Counted from the stretch's first letter, positions 16,702-26,225 are shown. The stretch: DNA of 64,000 nt from Devosia ginsengisoli (GCF_007859655.1 NZ_CP042304.1:3164501-3228500), one strand, 5' to 3'. The notes: generated by a model not told the origin, from the sequence alone. Numbers and translations: made by a program.

Positions 16702-17343
16702 TTGACCCTGCGCCATCCCATCCGCATTGCCGGGATTACCGAACTGCCTCCATCTGGCAGCGGCATGCGCATTGGCCTGTTCGGCGGCAGCTTCAACCCC
16801 ATCCATGAGGGCCATCGCCTCGTCGTGGAGGAGACCTTGCGCCGGCTTGAACTCGATGCGCTCTGGGTGCTGGTGACACCGGGCAATCCCCTCAAGAACC
16901 ACAATGATCTCGCGCCGCTGGCCGACCGGGTGCTGGCTGCAAGGCAATTGCTCGACCACCCGAAGGTCCGCGTCACCGGCTTCGAGGCCGCGCATGGCTT
17001 CACCTATTCCTGGCAGACGGTTCTCTTCCTGACCAAGACCATGCCCGACCGCCGTTTCGTCTGGATCATGGGCGCCGACAACCTGGTGGATTTCAACCGC
17101 TGGGAGCGCTGGCGGGAAATCGCGGCCATGGTGCCCATGGCGGTCTATGTCCGCCCCGGTTCCAGCCGGCTGGCACCGGTCTCGATGGCCGCCAGCTACC
17201 TGGCGCGCTGGCGCATCGATGAGGATGACGCCCCCCGCCTCGCCGCACTACCGCCGCCCGCCTGGGTCTACCTCCATGGCCGGCAATCGCCGCTCTCCTC
17301 GTCGGCCATACGGGCAGGCCGGCAACACGTTAAGCCAAAGTGA
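16702..17343 (+). CDS. nadD: Nicotinate-nucleotide adenylyltransferase
   Basis: This enzyme joins nicotinate mononucleotide to AMP in NAD synthesis. The 213-residue protein has the nucleotidyltransferase HIGH-type motif in GLFGGSFNPIHEGH and the late SSSAIR motif, which serves as the ISSTxIR loop. WIMGADNLVDFNRW is diagnostic of NadD. The TTG at 16702 gives an N-terminal tail of about 21 residues before the fold; an ATG at 16765, immediately before RIGLFGG, is the alternative. It follows proA after 6 bases and is followed by rsfS and rlmH, a common order. Confidence 0.92.
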   Translation: MTLRHPIRIAGITELPPSGSGMRIGLFGGSFNPIHEGHRLVVEETLRRLELDALWVLVTPGNPLKNHNDLAPLADRVLAARQLLDHPKVRVTGFEAAHGFTYSWQTVLFLTKTMPDRRFVWIMGADNLVDFNRWERWREIAAMVPMAVYVRPGSSRLAPVSMAASYLARWRIDEDDAPRLAALPPPAWVYLHGRQSPLSSSAIRAGRQHVKPK

Positions 17344-17521
17344 CGCCCCAATCTTGCGAAACTGTCACGTAAAGCGCATATTGAAGCGTGTGATTTTTAG
17401 TCACCGGAACAGGAACTGACTGCTTGCCGTTTGCCAAACGCCTGCAACATTCCGATCAACAACCAAGGATGCTGACCCCACGCATGACCCATGCACTGGC
17501 ATGGGCGGAAGGCCATTGCTG

Positions 17522-17914
17522 ATGGCCGCGCTGCCCGAGAACACCGTCACCAAGTCCGAAGCGCCCGTCGCGGCCCCGGAACGCCCCATGATCGATGTGA
17601 TCCTTGAATGCCTTGACGATGCCAAGGCCGAGGAGATCGTTGCCGTGGACATTACCGGCAAGTCCTCGCTGGCCGACCACATGGTCGTGGCCTCCGGCCG
17701 TTCGCAGCGCCACGTCGGCGCGGTGGCCGACCAGATGATCACTGCCCTGCGCGATGCCGGCTACGGCAAGCCGCGCGTGGAAGGCCTGCCGCATTGCGAC
17801 TGGGTCCTGGTTGATGCCGGCGATGTCATCGTCCACATCTTCCGCCCCGAAGTGCGCGAATTCTACAATATCGAGAAGATGTGGCAGGCGGACTTCGCCG
17901 CCGACGCCCACTAG
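17522..17914 (+). CDS. rsfS: Ribosomal silencing factor RsfS
   Basis: This 130-residue protein of the RsfS/Iojap (DUF143) family binds ribosomal protein L14 and blocks subunit joining when nutrients are short. Motifs are EEIVAVDITGKSSLADHMVVASG, then GLPHCDWVLVDAGDVIVHIF and REFYNIEKMW. The ATG at 17522 is preferred because GGAAGG lies 9 bases before it; an ATG at 17501 is also open. The roughly 180 bases before it (17344-17521) contain no gene. rlmH follows 9 bases after the stop. Confidence 0.94.
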   Translation: MAALPENTVTKSEAPVAAPERPMIDVILECLDDAKAEEIVAVDITGKSSLADHMVVASGRSQRHVGAVADQMITALRDAGYGKPRVEGLPHCDWVLVDAGDVIVHIFRPEVREFYNIEKMWQADFAADAH

Positions 17915-17923
17915 CCGGCGCAC

Positions 17924-18406
17924 ATGCGGGTAACCGTTGCGGCTGTCGGCCGGATGAAGGCCGGGCCGGAGCGGGAACTGGTTGCCCGCTATCTCGATCG
18001 GGCTGCCGGCGGCGGCAAGCCGCTGGCGCTTGTTGGTTTCGACGTCATCGAACTCAATGAATCCCGCGCCTCCTCCTCGGCCAGCCGCAAGGCTGACGAG
18101 GCCAAGGCCCTGCGCGCCGCCCTGCCCGATGGCATCGTGGTCGCGCTGGACGAACGCGGCAAATCCATCGCCTCGGAACCCTTCGCCAACCAGCTCGGTC
18201 GCTGGCGCGACGACGGCCGCCCGGCGGTGAGTTTCGTCATCGGCGGCGCCGACGGGCTGGATCCTGCCTTCGTGCAATCGGCCGACCTGGTGCTGAGCTT
18301 TTCGCCCATGGTCTGGCCACACCAACTGGTCCGCATCATGCTGGCCGAACAGCTTTATCGCGCCACCACCATCCTCAGCGGTCACCCCTATCATCGTGGC
18401 GATTGA
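17924..18406 (+). CDS. rlmH: 23S rRNA pseudouridine1915 N3-methyltransferase
   Basis: This 160-residue SPOUT-class methyltransferase methylates pseudouridine 1915 in helix 69 of 23S rRNA using S-adenosylmethionine. It has the knot motifs VALDERG, FVIGGADGL and LSFSPMVWPHQLVRIMLAEQLYRA, and the C-terminal HPYHRGD tail that closes over the substrate. Full family length. It is probably cotranscribed with rsfS. Confidence 0.96.
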   Translation: MRVTVAAVGRMKAGPERELVARYLDRAAGGGKPLALVGFDVIELNESRASSSASRKADEAKALRAALPDGIVVALDERGKSIASEPFANQLGRWRDDGRPAVSFVIGGADGLDPAFVQSADLVLSFSPMVWPHQLVRIMLAEQLYRATTILSGHPYHRGD

Positions 18407-18424
18407 GCTGCCGGCAATCACGTC

Positions 18425-18444
18425 ATGGTTAAGCAGTGTTAACC
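18425..18444 (-). promoter_or_regulatory. GGTTAA-N6-TTAACC palindrome, possible CtrA site, upstream of the M23 gene
   Basis: GGTTAAGCAGTGTTAACC (18427-18444) is a perfect inverted repeat. With the two flanking bases, the minus strand reads TTAACCAT, a known CtrA half-site in Caulobacter. The canonical spacer is 7 bases rather than 6, so the assignment is tentative. It lies 67 bp before the M23 gene start. Confidence 0.4.
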
Positions 18445-18511
18445 TGCGGTTTGCGGGCGTCTTGCTATTGTGGCCCGATTGATTCGGGCGCGTGCGCCTG
18501 CTGGAGACGTC

Positions 18512-19891
18512 ATGGCGCTGAGGCCGGGCAAAAGACTGACAATCCTGCTGGCTGGCCTGCTGCTGGCCGGCGCGGCAAACCTGCCTCTGCTCGCCCAGAC
18601 CGAGCCCCCGGCCACGCCCGCCGAAGCGGGGCCGGCTGCAACGCCCGCTCCAGCCACGGAAGCGCCCGCCGAGCCTGCGGCAACCGAAACACCTGCCGGA
18701 CCCGTCGTGCCCACGCCGGCCGATCTCGAAGAGATCGAAGCGTCGCTGACGCTCAGCCAGGAGCGCATCGAGGAGCTCAAGGCGGAAATCGCCGAGATGG
18801 AAGGCGACCGCACGCGGCAGAATGCAGCGCTCATCGCCGCCGCCCAGCGTGTCAGCCTGGCCGAAATCGAAGTCGCCGATGTCGAGCAGCGCCTGTCGGA
18901 CCTCATCGTCAACGAGTTTGAAGTGCGCGGACGGCTCGACGGCTCCAATGCCGAAATCGCCAATGTGCTGGCGGCGCTGGAACGCATCACCCTCAACCCG
19001 CCGCCGGCCCTGATCGTCGACCCCGACGACGCGCTGGGTTCGGCCCGCAGCGCCATTCTCATAGCCGCCATCGTGCCGCAACTGCGCGCCAAGGCCGATG
19101 CGGTGACAGCGGACCTCAAGGCGCTGACCGACATCAAGCTGCAGGCCCTGGAAGAAGAGGCGACGCTCAAGGCCAATTACGCGGTGCTGGAAGAAGAGCG
19201 GCTGCGCATCGCCACGCTGATCGCCGCCCGCAAGCAAGGCATCGAAGTGCGCAGCGATGAGCTGGCCGCCGAGGAAGCCGAGGCCGTCGCCCTCGCCGCC
19301 CGCGCCACGACGCTGCAGGAATTGATCGGCAGCCTGTCGGAACGGGCCAGCTCGGTTTCCACGGCCACCCCGGCCGCCGATCCGGATGCGCCCCTGCTGA
19401 CGCCCGAACAGGTGCGGGTCGCGCTGGCCAATTCCGCCCGCACCGAGCCCGCCCTTCCCTTTGCAGCCGTCCGCGGCTACCTGACCATGCCGACCAATGG
19501 CGTCAACGTGCTCGATTATGGCGCCGGTGATGGCTTCGGCGGCATCAGCCACGGCATATCCGTGGTCACCCGTGCCGAAGCCCAGGTGGTGGCGCCATCC
19601 GACGGCTGGGTGCTTTATAAGGGCCCCTACCTCAATTATGGCCAGATCGTCATTCTCAATACGGGGCAGAACTACACCGCCCTGCTTGCAGGCCTTGAAA
19701 CCGTGACTGTCGATATCGGCCAATTCGTGCAGATGGGTATGCCGCTTGGCACCATGGGATCACGCACAATTGGGCGCTCGATAACCACCAATGCTGGCGC
19801 CGCCCAGCCGACCCTCTATATTGAACTCCGTCATAACAACGAGCCCGTCGATCCGACCGGATGGTGGGCAAACCCGACACAGAGTGGATAG
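18512..19891 (+). CDS. EnvC/LytM-type murein hydrolase activator
   Basis: This 459-residue exported protein has a signal peptide (LTILLAGLLLAGAANLPLLAQ), a Pro/Ala/Glu-rich linker, a long coiled coil (about residues 70-290) and a C-terminal M23/LytM-like domain (about 320-455; VVAPSDGWVLYKGPYLNYGQIV, then TLYIELRHNNEPVDP). The zinc ligands of active M23 peptidases (HxxxD and HxH) are not present in their usual places. It therefore probably activates amidases in cell division, as EnvC does, rather than cutting peptidoglycan itself. It starts 105 bases after rlmH and is followed after 7 bases by ctpA. Confidence 0.88.
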   Translation: MALRPGKRLTILLAGLLLAGAANLPLLAQTEPPATPAEAGPAATPAPATEAPAEPAATETPAGPVVPTPADLEEIEASLTLSQERIEELKAEIAEMEGDRTRQNAALIAAAQRVSLAEIEVADVEQRLSDLIVNEFEVRGRLDGSNAEIANVLAALERITLNPPPALIVDPDDALGSARSAILIAAIVPQLRAKADAVTADLKALTDIKLQALEEEATLKANYAVLEEERLRIATLIAARKQGIEVRSDELAAEEAEAVALAARATTLQELIGSLSERASSVSTATPAADPDAPLLTPEQVRVALANSARTEPALPFAAVRGYLTMPTNGVNVLDYGAGDGFGGISHGISVVTRAEAQVVAPSDGWVLYKGPYLNYGQIVILNTGQNYTALLAGLETVTVDIGQFVQMGMPLGTMGSRTIGRSITTNAGAAQPTLYIELRHNNEPVDPTGWWANPTQSG

Positions 19892-19898
19892 AACCCTC

Positions 19899-21323
19899 AT
19901 GCGCCTGACCTCCCTTCGCGTTGCCGCCATCATTCTGGCGCTGTCGCTGCCTGCCGGCCTGCTGGTCGCCCAGGAAACGCCGGTGCCTGCCCCTACCGAG
20001 GAGCAGACCCCGCCTGCCGAACCGGCACCCAGCGGCGAGCAGCCCGAACCCACGCCGGAGGAGAATGCCGCGGCGCCGCGTGACCCGCTGGAGATCTATG
20101 CGGACCTCAATCTGTTCGGCGAAATCTTCGATCGCATCCGCGCCGAATATGTCGATCCGCCGGATGAAAAGGAGCTGATTCGCGCCGCCATCCAGGGCAT
20201 GCTGACCTCGCTCGACCCGCATTCAGGCTATCTGCCCCCGGCAGACTATGACGATATGCGCGAGGATACCTCGGGCGAATTCGGTGGTCTGGGGATCGAA
20301 GTCACCATGGAAGAGGGCATCGTCAAGGTGGTGTCGCCCATCGACGATACACCCGCCGCCAAGGCTGGCATCATGGCCAACGACCTCATTATCGAGATCG
20401 ACGGCGTGCAGGTGCAGGGCCTGACCCTGGACGAAGCCGTGGCCAAGATGCGGGGACCGATCGGCAGCTCGATCAAGATCACCGTGTTCCGCGAAGGCGT
20501 AACCGACCCGCTCGAATTCGAGCTGACCCGCGCCGTCATCGCCATGCGCGCCGTGCGCTGGAGCATGGAAGGCGGCGAGACCGAAGGTGAGGGCGACGTG
20601 GCCGTGCTGCGGCTCAGCCGCTTCTCCGAGCAGGCCTTTGTCGGCATCGAAAAGGCCATCAAGGACATCTATGCCGAGCGTGACGGCGTGGCGCCCAAGG
20701 GCATCATCCTCGACCTGCGCAACAATCCGGGCGGACTGGTCGACCAGTCGGTCTATGTCGCCGACGCCTTCCTCAAGCAGGGTGCGGTGGTGCTGACGCG
20801 CGGCCGTATTCCCGAGGAAAGCGCCCGCTATGACGCCCAGCCCGATGCGCTCGACGCCATGATAGCCGACGTGCCGCTGGTGGTGCTGATCAACGGCGGC
20901 TCGGCTTCCGCTGCCGAGATCGTCGCCGGCGCCTTGCAGGACCACAAGCGCGCCACGCTGGTCGGCACGCGCAGCTTCGGCAAGGGCAGCGTGCAGTCGA
21001 TCATCTCGCTGGGGCCGGATGGCGCCATGCGGCTGACCACGGCCCGCTACTACACGCCCAACAATCGCTCGATCCAGGCTCTGGGCATCACCCCCGACAT
21101 CGAGATCAAGCAGGTCGTGCCCGAGGAATTCCAGGGCCGCGACGAGATCATCGGCGAAGCGGGGCTGGCCGGCCACATCACCATCGAAGGCCAGGAAGAA
21201 ACCAGCGTCGGCTCTTCGGTCTACGTTCCGGCCGAAAAGGCCGAGGACACCCAGCTGCAATATGCCATCCGCCTGATCGATGGCGGCGAGACCGATCCGG
21301 CTTTCCCGGCGGTGGCCGAATAA
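19899..21323 (+). CDS. ctpA: C-terminal processing peptidase (S41 family)
   Basis: This periplasmic serine protease has 474 residues: a signal peptide, a Pro/Glu-rich linker, a PDZ domain (about 95-180; GGLGIEVTMEEGIVKVVSPI) and an S41 catalytic domain. The nucleophile Ser is in INGGSASAAEI and the general-base Lys in SFGKGSVQ, and ILDLRNNPGGLVDQSV is the family motif. The ATG at 19899 begins at the signal peptide. It is cotranscribed with the EnvC-like gene, a conserved pair in alphaproteobacteria that points to a joint role in wall remodelling. Confidence 0.95.
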   Translation: MRLTSLRVAAIILALSLPAGLLVAQETPVPAPTEEQTPPAEPAPSGEQPEPTPEENAAAPRDPLEIYADLNLFGEIFDRIRAEYVDPPDEKELIRAAIQGMLTSLDPHSGYLPPADYDDMREDTSGEFGGLGIEVTMEEGIVKVVSPIDDTPAAKAGIMANDLIIEIDGVQVQGLTLDEAVAKMRGPIGSSIKITVFREGVTDPLEFELTRAVIAMRAVRWSMEGGETEGEGDVAVLRLSRFSEQAFVGIEKAIKDIYAERDGVAPKGIILDLRNNPGGLVDQSVYVADAFLKQGAVVLTRGRIPEESARYDAQPDALDAMIADVPLVVLINGGSASAAEIVAGALQDHKRATLVGTRSFGKGSVQSIISLGPDGAMRLTTARYYTPNNRSIQALGITPDIEIKQVVPEEFQGRDEIIGEAGLAGHITIEGQEETSVGSSVYVPAEKAEDTQLQYAIRLIDGGETDPAFPAVAE

Positions 21324-21353
21324 CGGCGGGCGGACCGCTGTGCTATGAACCCT

Positions 21354-21397
21354 GTGGGGGCGAGGCGGCTGATTCGCTGCCTCGCCCCCACTGCTTT
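21354..21397 (+). terminator. Terminator after ctpA
   Basis: A 13-bp perfect stem (21354-21366 with 21379-21391; arms GTGGGGGCGAGGC and its complement) is followed by TGCTTTT. Confidence 0.82.
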
Positions 21398-21419
21398 TGC
21401 ATCGTGGAACCCATGATCG

Positions 21420-22547
21420 ATGGCCAATGACCTGACGACGCCGCTGACCGGGCGCAAGCGCAAGTCCGGGTCCCAACGTCCGCATCTGCCGGTCGCGCGC
21501 ACGCTGTTCGCCGTGCTGGCGCTCATTGCCGTTGCCTTCGTGCTGCGCCTGGTGCTGACCGACGATCCCAATGGCGGCCGCCCCAGCCAGGAAGTGGCCA
21601 TCGCCTCGACACGCAACAGCAATGAAGTGGCCAACCAGGTCAGCACAGGCCCGGTCACCATCACCGCCGACCCCCAGCAATTTCCCGCCGGCAGCTCGAT
21701 CACCAGCGTGCCATCGGGCACGTCCGATGCCGGCTCCATTGCCAGCCTGCCCGACATTTTCGGCGCCCTGCCCGAGCTCAGCGAGGAAACCGGCGCCGGC
21801 CCCATTCCGCGCATATCGACGACGGGGCAGACCCCGTTTGCCGCCTATGCCCGCCCGGTCGATCCGGCAACGACCAGCGGCATGGCCATGATCGCTGTTG
21901 TGGTCACGGGCCTGGGCATCAATGAGCAGGGCTCGCTCGACGCCATCGACCAACTGCCCGACGCGGTGACTTTGGCCTTTGCCCCCTATGGCAAGACGCT
22001 GACCACGACCGTGGCGGCGGCCCGCTCGGCCGGCCATGAAGTGCTGCTCGAAATCCCGCTCGAGCCGTTCGATTTTCCCCAGAACGACCCCGGTCCGCAG
22101 ACGCTGCTGACCGGCGAGCCGCTGCGGGCCAATCTCGAAAAGCTGTTCTGGCTGATGGCGCGCTTCGGCGGCTATGTCGGTGTCATCAACAATATGGGCG
22201 CCCGCTTCACCGCCTCGGCCGCCGATTTCTCGCCCGTCATGGAAGAACTGGGAGCCCGCGGGCTCGGCTATCTCGATGACGGCTCGTCCAACCGCTCGCT
22301 GGCCAATCAGCTGGCCGGTGGCAACAAGGTGCCCTTCTCGCGCGCCGACCTGGTGATCGACAGCAATCCGTCGCGCCAGGCCATTCTCGCAGCGCTTGCC
22401 AGCCTTGAGACCAGGGCGTTGGAGAACGGCCAGGCAGTCGGTATTGTCAGCGCGCTGCCCATATCGGTCGCGGCCGTCACCGAATGGTCGCGCGAACTTG
22501 AAAGCAAGGGCATCGTGCTGGTACCGGCCAGCGCCCTGATGAAATAG
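21420..22547 (+). CDS. Divergent polysaccharide deacetylase family protein (YibQ-like)
   Basis: This 375-residue protein has one N-terminal membrane helix (TLFAVLALIAVAFVLRLVL), a low-complexity linker, and a C-terminal domain (about 155-375) with MIAVVVTGLGINEQ, LTLAFAPYGK-type, EIPLEPFDFP and VIDSNPSRQ motifs of the divergent polysaccharide deacetylase family. The family has the NodB-like barrel, but its substrate is not established. It sits between ctpA and rppH, a common alphaproteobacterial order that again suggests an envelope role. Confidence 0.88.
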   Translation: MANDLTTPLTGRKRKSGSQRPHLPVARTLFAVLALIAVAFVLRLVLTDDPNGGRPSQEVAIASTRNSNEVANQVSTGPVTITADPQQFPAGSSITSVPSGTSDAGSIASLPDIFGALPELSEETGAGPIPRISTTGQTPFAAYARPVDPATTSGMAMIAVVVTGLGINEQGSLDAIDQLPDAVTLAFAPYGKTLTTTVAAARSAGHEVLLEIPLEPFDFPQNDPGPQTLLTGEPLRANLEKLFWLMARFGGYVGVINNMGARFTASAADFSPVMEELGARGLGYLDDGSSNRSLANQLAGGNKVPFSRADLVIDSNPSRQAILAALASLETRALENGQAVGIVSALPISVAAVTEWSRELESKGIVLVPASALMK

Positions 22548-22556
22548 AGTTTTGCC

Positions 22557-23093
22557 ATGCCTGCCCGCCCCGACCGTCAATCCCTGCCCTATCGCGACTG
22601 CGTGGGCATTGCCGTCTTCAACCAGCAGGGCGATGTGTTCATCGGCCGGCGCAAGGCCGAAGGCGACCCCGAGCAGAGCGCCGAACTGGGCGCCCCCTGG
22701 CAGATGCCGCAAGGCGGCATCGACAAGGGCGAGGATCCGCTGAAAGCCGCCTTGCGCGAACTGCACGAGGAAACCAGCATCAGCGCCGTGAGCCTGCTGG
22801 CCGAGGCGCCGGAATGGATCTACTACGACCTGCCCGATGATGCGCTCGGCATCGCGCTCAAGGGCAAGTATCGCGGCCAGCGCCAGCGCTGGTTCGCCTT
22901 CGCCTTTACCGGCAAGGACGACGATATCGATGTCCTCAATCCCGGCGGCGGCAAGCATCCCGCCGAATTCGACGCCTGGCGCTGGGAGAAGCTGGGCCGC
23001 CTGCCCAGCCTGATCGTCCCGTTCAAGCGCGACGCCTATGACAAGGTGGTCGAGGCTTTCGCCGACATTCCCCGGCGCTTCAACCTCGGATAG
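22557..23093 (+). CDS. rppH: RNA pyrophosphohydrolase (Nudix)
   Basis: This 178-residue Nudix enzyme removes pyrophosphate from the 5' end of triphosphorylated mRNA and so starts decay, or cleaves dinucleoside polyphosphates. The full Nudix box is present (GGIDKGEDPLKAALRELHEE, then TSI). The opening YRDCVGIAVFNQQGDVFIGRR and the WQMPQGG block are typical of RppH/IalA. It follows the deacetylase-like gene after 9 bases. Confidence 0.95.
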   Translation: MPARPDRQSLPYRDCVGIAVFNQQGDVFIGRRKAEGDPEQSAELGAPWQMPQGGIDKGEDPLKAALRELHEETSISAVSLLAEAPEWIYYDLPDDALGIALKGKYRGQRQRWFAFAFTGKDDDIDVLNPGGGKHPAEFDAWRWEKLGRLPSLIVPFKRDAYDKVVEAFADIPRRFNLG

Positions 23094-23098
23094 GCGGC

Positions 23099-23785
23099 AT
23101 GAAAACCATCGGCCTGATCGGCGGCATGAGCTGGGAATCCACTGCCCATTACTACCGCGCCATCAACCAGGATGTCGCTGCGCGGCTGGGCGGGCTGCAT
23201 TCGGCGCCGCTCATCATCCACTCGGTGGACTTCGCACCCATTGCCGACATGCAGGCGGCGGGCGACTGGGATGGCGCGGGGCAGCAACTGGCGGAGATTG
23301 CCCGCAGCCTCGAGGCTGGTGGCGCCGAAGTCATTGGCCTCGCCACCAACACCATGCATATCGTGGCCGACCAGATCACCGACGCCATTACCGTTCCCTT
23401 CGTGCATATCGCCGATCCTACCAGCGATGCGCTGCTCGGGGATAAGTTCGAGACCGTTGGCCTGCTGGGAACGCGCTTCACCATGGAAATGGGCTTTTAC
23501 CGCGACCGGCTGGCCCAGCGCGGGCTGACCGCGCTGATTCCCGAGGTCGACCGCACCAACCTCAACGGCATCATTTACGAGGAATTGTGCCGGGGCATCG
23601 TGCGCGAGGAATCGCGGCGCATCTACGTCAACGCCATCGAACGGCTGGCGGCGCGCGGGGCCGAGGCGGTGATCCTGGGCTGCACTGAGATCACCATGCT
23701 GATCGACGATTCGGTGAGCCCGCTGCCGGTCTATGACACGACCGAGCTGCATGCCAGGGCGCTGGTCAGCGCCGCCCTGAGCTGA
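23099..23785 (+). CDS. Aspartate/glutamate racemase family protein (YgeA-like)
   Basis: This 228-residue protein opens with KTIGLIGGMSWEST, typical of YgeA-type amino acid racemases. The first catalytic position is Thr (LATNTMH) and the second is Cys (LGCTEI). This matches the Thr/Cys pair reported for the E. coli L-Asp/Glu-specific racemase rather than the Cys/Cys pair of most family members. It starts 5 bases after rppH and ends 1 base from the convergent chemoreceptor gene. Confidence 0.88.
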   Translation: MKTIGLIGGMSWESTAHYYRAINQDVAARLGGLHSAPLIIHSVDFAPIADMQAAGDWDGAGQQLAEIARSLEAGGAEVIGLATNTMHIVADQITDAITVPFVHIADPTSDALLGDKFETVGLLGTRFTMEMGFYRDRLAQRGLTALIPEVDRTNLNGIIYEELCRGIVREESRRIYVNAIERLAARGAEAVILGCTEITMLIDDSVSPLPVYDTTELHARALVSAALS

Positions 23786-23786
23786 G

Positions 23787-25946
23787 TCACGCGACCCGGC
23801 GTTGCGTCGCCGATGGCGTCTCCCCTTCCGCGATCACGAAGACATCCACGATGCCGTCCAGCGCCTGGGCCTGCGCCTCGGTCTGTTCGATAGCGGCATT
23901 GGTTTCTTCCACCAGAGCCGCATTGTGCTGGGTCATCTCGTCCAGCGTGCGCACGGCCATCGAGACCTCGTCGATCGCCACGGCCTGATCGCCGCTGGCC
24001 TTGGCGATGGCCTCCACCAGCGCGTTGTTCTGTTGCACGACCTCGGCCATTTCGGCCAAGCGTGTCGCGGCGTCGGAAACCAGTTGCGAACCGCCCCTGA
24101 CCTCATTGGCCGACTGTTCGACCAATGCCTTGACCTCGGCCGAAGCGCTGGCGGCCGACTGCGCCAGCCGGCGCACTTCGACGGCAACCACGGCAAAGCC
24201 CTTGCCGGCATCGCCCGCCCGCGCCGCTTCGACCGAGGCATTCAGCGCCAAGAGGTTGGTCTGGAAGGCAATGTCGTCGATCATGCCGATAATGTTGGAA
24301 ATCTTGCCCGAGCTCGTCGTGATGCGCTCCATGGCTTCATTGGCCTGGTCCATCACGGCGCCGCTTTCGGCGGCCGAGCGCGACACCGCGCCCGCCTTGC
24401 CGGCAGCATCCTGCGCCATTTTCGCATTGACCGCGACCGTACCGGCCAAGGTCTCCATGGCGGCGGCGGTCTCTTCGATCGTGGCCGCCTGACGGGTGGT
24501 GCGCTCGGACAGGTCATTGGCACCGGACAAGATTTCCCCGGTCGCGGCCTTGATCGAGCGCGAGGCGCCGCGCAACTGGCCGACCACTTCGGCGAAGCGG
24601 GTCACCGTGCCGTTGAGGGCATGACGCAGATCCTCGAATTCCGCCTGGAACCTCGTATCGATCAGGCCGGTCAGATTGCCATCGGCAAGCTGCTTGAGCC
24701 CGGCCTCCACGGCGGCTACCGCCTGCTCGCGCGCCGTGACGTCGGTGGCGAACTGCACAACCTTGTAGGCGACGCCATCGAGCCCCAGGATCGGGCTGAA
24801 CGTGCTCTGAATCCAGACTTCGCGGCCGTCGCGCGTGCGACGGCGATATTCACCCGCCTTGAACTGGCCCGCGGCCAGGTCGAGCCAGAACTGGCGATAG
24901 TCGGGCGCAGCCGGATCGGCATCGAACAGGAAGAGCGCATTGGGCTGGCCCTGCATTTCGGCAAGTTCATAGCCGAACAGCTTGCGGAAATTCTCGTTGG
25001 CGGTCAGCACCTCGCCGGTGACGCTGAACTCGGCCACCATCTGCGACATGGAAATGGCATTGAGCTGGCCGGTATGGTCCGCCGCGGCTACCAGATGCCG
25101 GTTGGTTTCCTCGCCCAGCTCGGCGACGCGCTCGGCATTGGCGCGGAACACCTCCACCGCGCGCGCCATGGCACCGATCTCGTTGCGCCGCTCGGTATAG
25201 GGCACTTCGATATCCAGGCCGCCTTCGGCCACCGCGCTCATCACGCCGGAAAGCCGGGGAATGGGCCGGGTCAGGAGCCGCGACAGCAACAGCGCCAGCA
25301 GGCCGATAATCAGCAGCGCCCCGCCGCCCACAGCGACCAGCATGGTGAGATTCTGCCCCACCACCGCCTCGATCGGCGCACGCGCCACCGCCACCAGCAG
25401 CGCGCCGATGACGGTACCGTCGGCCATAGCAATGGGCTGGTAGAGCGTGAAATAACCAACGCCCTCGACGATCTCTTCGTCGCGCACCGCTTCATTGGCC
25501 ATCATGGCTTCGAACAGCGGCGTGCCGGCGATGATGGGCGTATCGAGCCGGCGTTCCCCATCGGCTTTGACGAGGCTCGACGTTCCCACGACGAAGTCCG
25601 GACCGACCTCGGCATCATAGACATAGATGGCGGCATTCTGGCCGGCGACCCGGGCGATGGTGTCGATGACGTCATGGCTGCGGAAGCGCGGCATGGAGCG
25701 CATGGTCAGCGCTGCGACATTGCCGGCCTCGTCGGAAGCGATTTCGAGACTGGGCAGGTTGACCTGGAGAATCTCCGCCGTGATGCGCGTGGCGCTGGCC
25801 ACTTCCTGTTCCGCATCGTGGCTGGCCGTATTGGTCAGGCTGATGAAGAGGCCCAGCAGGACCGCGCCGATGGCAATGGTGATGGAACAGACCGCCATGG
25901 CCGCAATGGCGAAGGTGAGGCGGATATTGCCGAGCAACGAACCCAT
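23787..25946 (-). CDS. Methyl-accepting chemotaxis protein with Cache and PAS domains
   Basis: This 719-residue receptor has a first transmembrane helix (LTFAIAAMAVCSITIAIGA), a periplasmic Cache-like sensor (about 40-185), a second helix (about 195-220), a HAMP domain, a cytoplasmic PAS domain (about 290-405; LTANENFRKLFGYELAEM), a second HAMP-like segment and a full signalling hairpin with the tip IIGMIDDIAFQTNLLALNA. Both periplasmic and cytoplasmic cues may therefore be read. GGAG precedes the ATG at 25946. No chemotaxis operon genes are nearby, so it is an orphan receptor. Confidence 0.95.
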   Translation of the reverse strand: MGSLLGNIRLTFAIAAMAVCSITIAIGAVLLGLFISLTNTASHDAEQEVASATRITAEILQVNLPSLEIASDEAGNVAALTMRSMPRFRSHDVIDTIARVAGQNAAIYVYDAEVGPDFVVGTSSLVKADGERRLDTPIIAGTPLFEAMMANEAVRDEEIVEGVGYFTLYQPIAMADGTVIGALLVAVARAPIEAVVGQNLTMLVAVGGGALLIIGLLALLLSRLLTRPIPRLSGVMSAVAEGGLDIEVPYTERRNEIGAMARAVEVFRANAERVAELGEETNRHLVAAADHTGQLNAISMSQMVAEFSVTGEVLTANENFRKLFGYELAEMQGQPNALFLFDADPAAPDYRQFWLDLAAGQFKAGEYRRRTRDGREVWIQSTFSPILGLDGVAYKVVQFATDVTAREQAVAAVEAGLKQLADGNLTGLIDTRFQAEFEDLRHALNGTVTRFAEVVGQLRGASRSIKAATGEILSGANDLSERTTRQAATIEETAAAMETLAGTVAVNAKMAQDAAGKAGAVSRSAAESGAVMDQANEAMERITTSSGKISNIIGMIDDIAFQTNLLALNASVEAARAGDAGKGFAVVAVEVRRLAQSAASASAEVKALVEQSANEVRGGSQLVSDAATRLAEMAEVVQQNNALVEAIAKASGDQAVAIDEVSMAVRTLDEMTQHNAALVEETNAAIEQTEAQAQALDGIVDVFVIAEGETPSATQRRVA

Positions 25947-26165
25947 TCTGTGTCTCCAATAGCCCTTCTGGGCCGACCGAGAAGCTCTTTCCCCGGAACA
26001 GAGAATGCGGCTGTTTCCTTAAGCGAGTATTGATGACGTGCATTTCTGATAGCCAGATCAAAGGCTTGCTCAAAGTTTGTGCAATCGATTGCAGTGGACG
26101 CGCCAAAGCGCCGCCTGTGATGCGGTTGTCGATAGACGGCGCATGCCAGGACTGGCAGCGAGCGG

Positions 26166-26225
26166 ATCCCGAGACGGCTTTCGCCTCTGAGGAATTAAAA
26201 TATGAGACGGAAGCCGTCTCGGGAT
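26166..26225. repeat. Inverted repeat with 15-bp arms
   Basis: ATCCCGAGACGGCTT (26166-26180) and its exact complement (26211-26225) flank a 30-base AT-richer centre. The element lies in the roughly 830-base gene-free stretch between the chemoreceptor and the ATP synthase operon. Nothing else in 26226-26467 could be supported as a gene. Confidence 0.75.

Noticed and set aside
20223..22958. 911-codon minus-strand frame
   Set aside because: Antisense to ctpA, the deacetylase-like gene and rppH; composition is unlike a real protein and there is no ribosome site.
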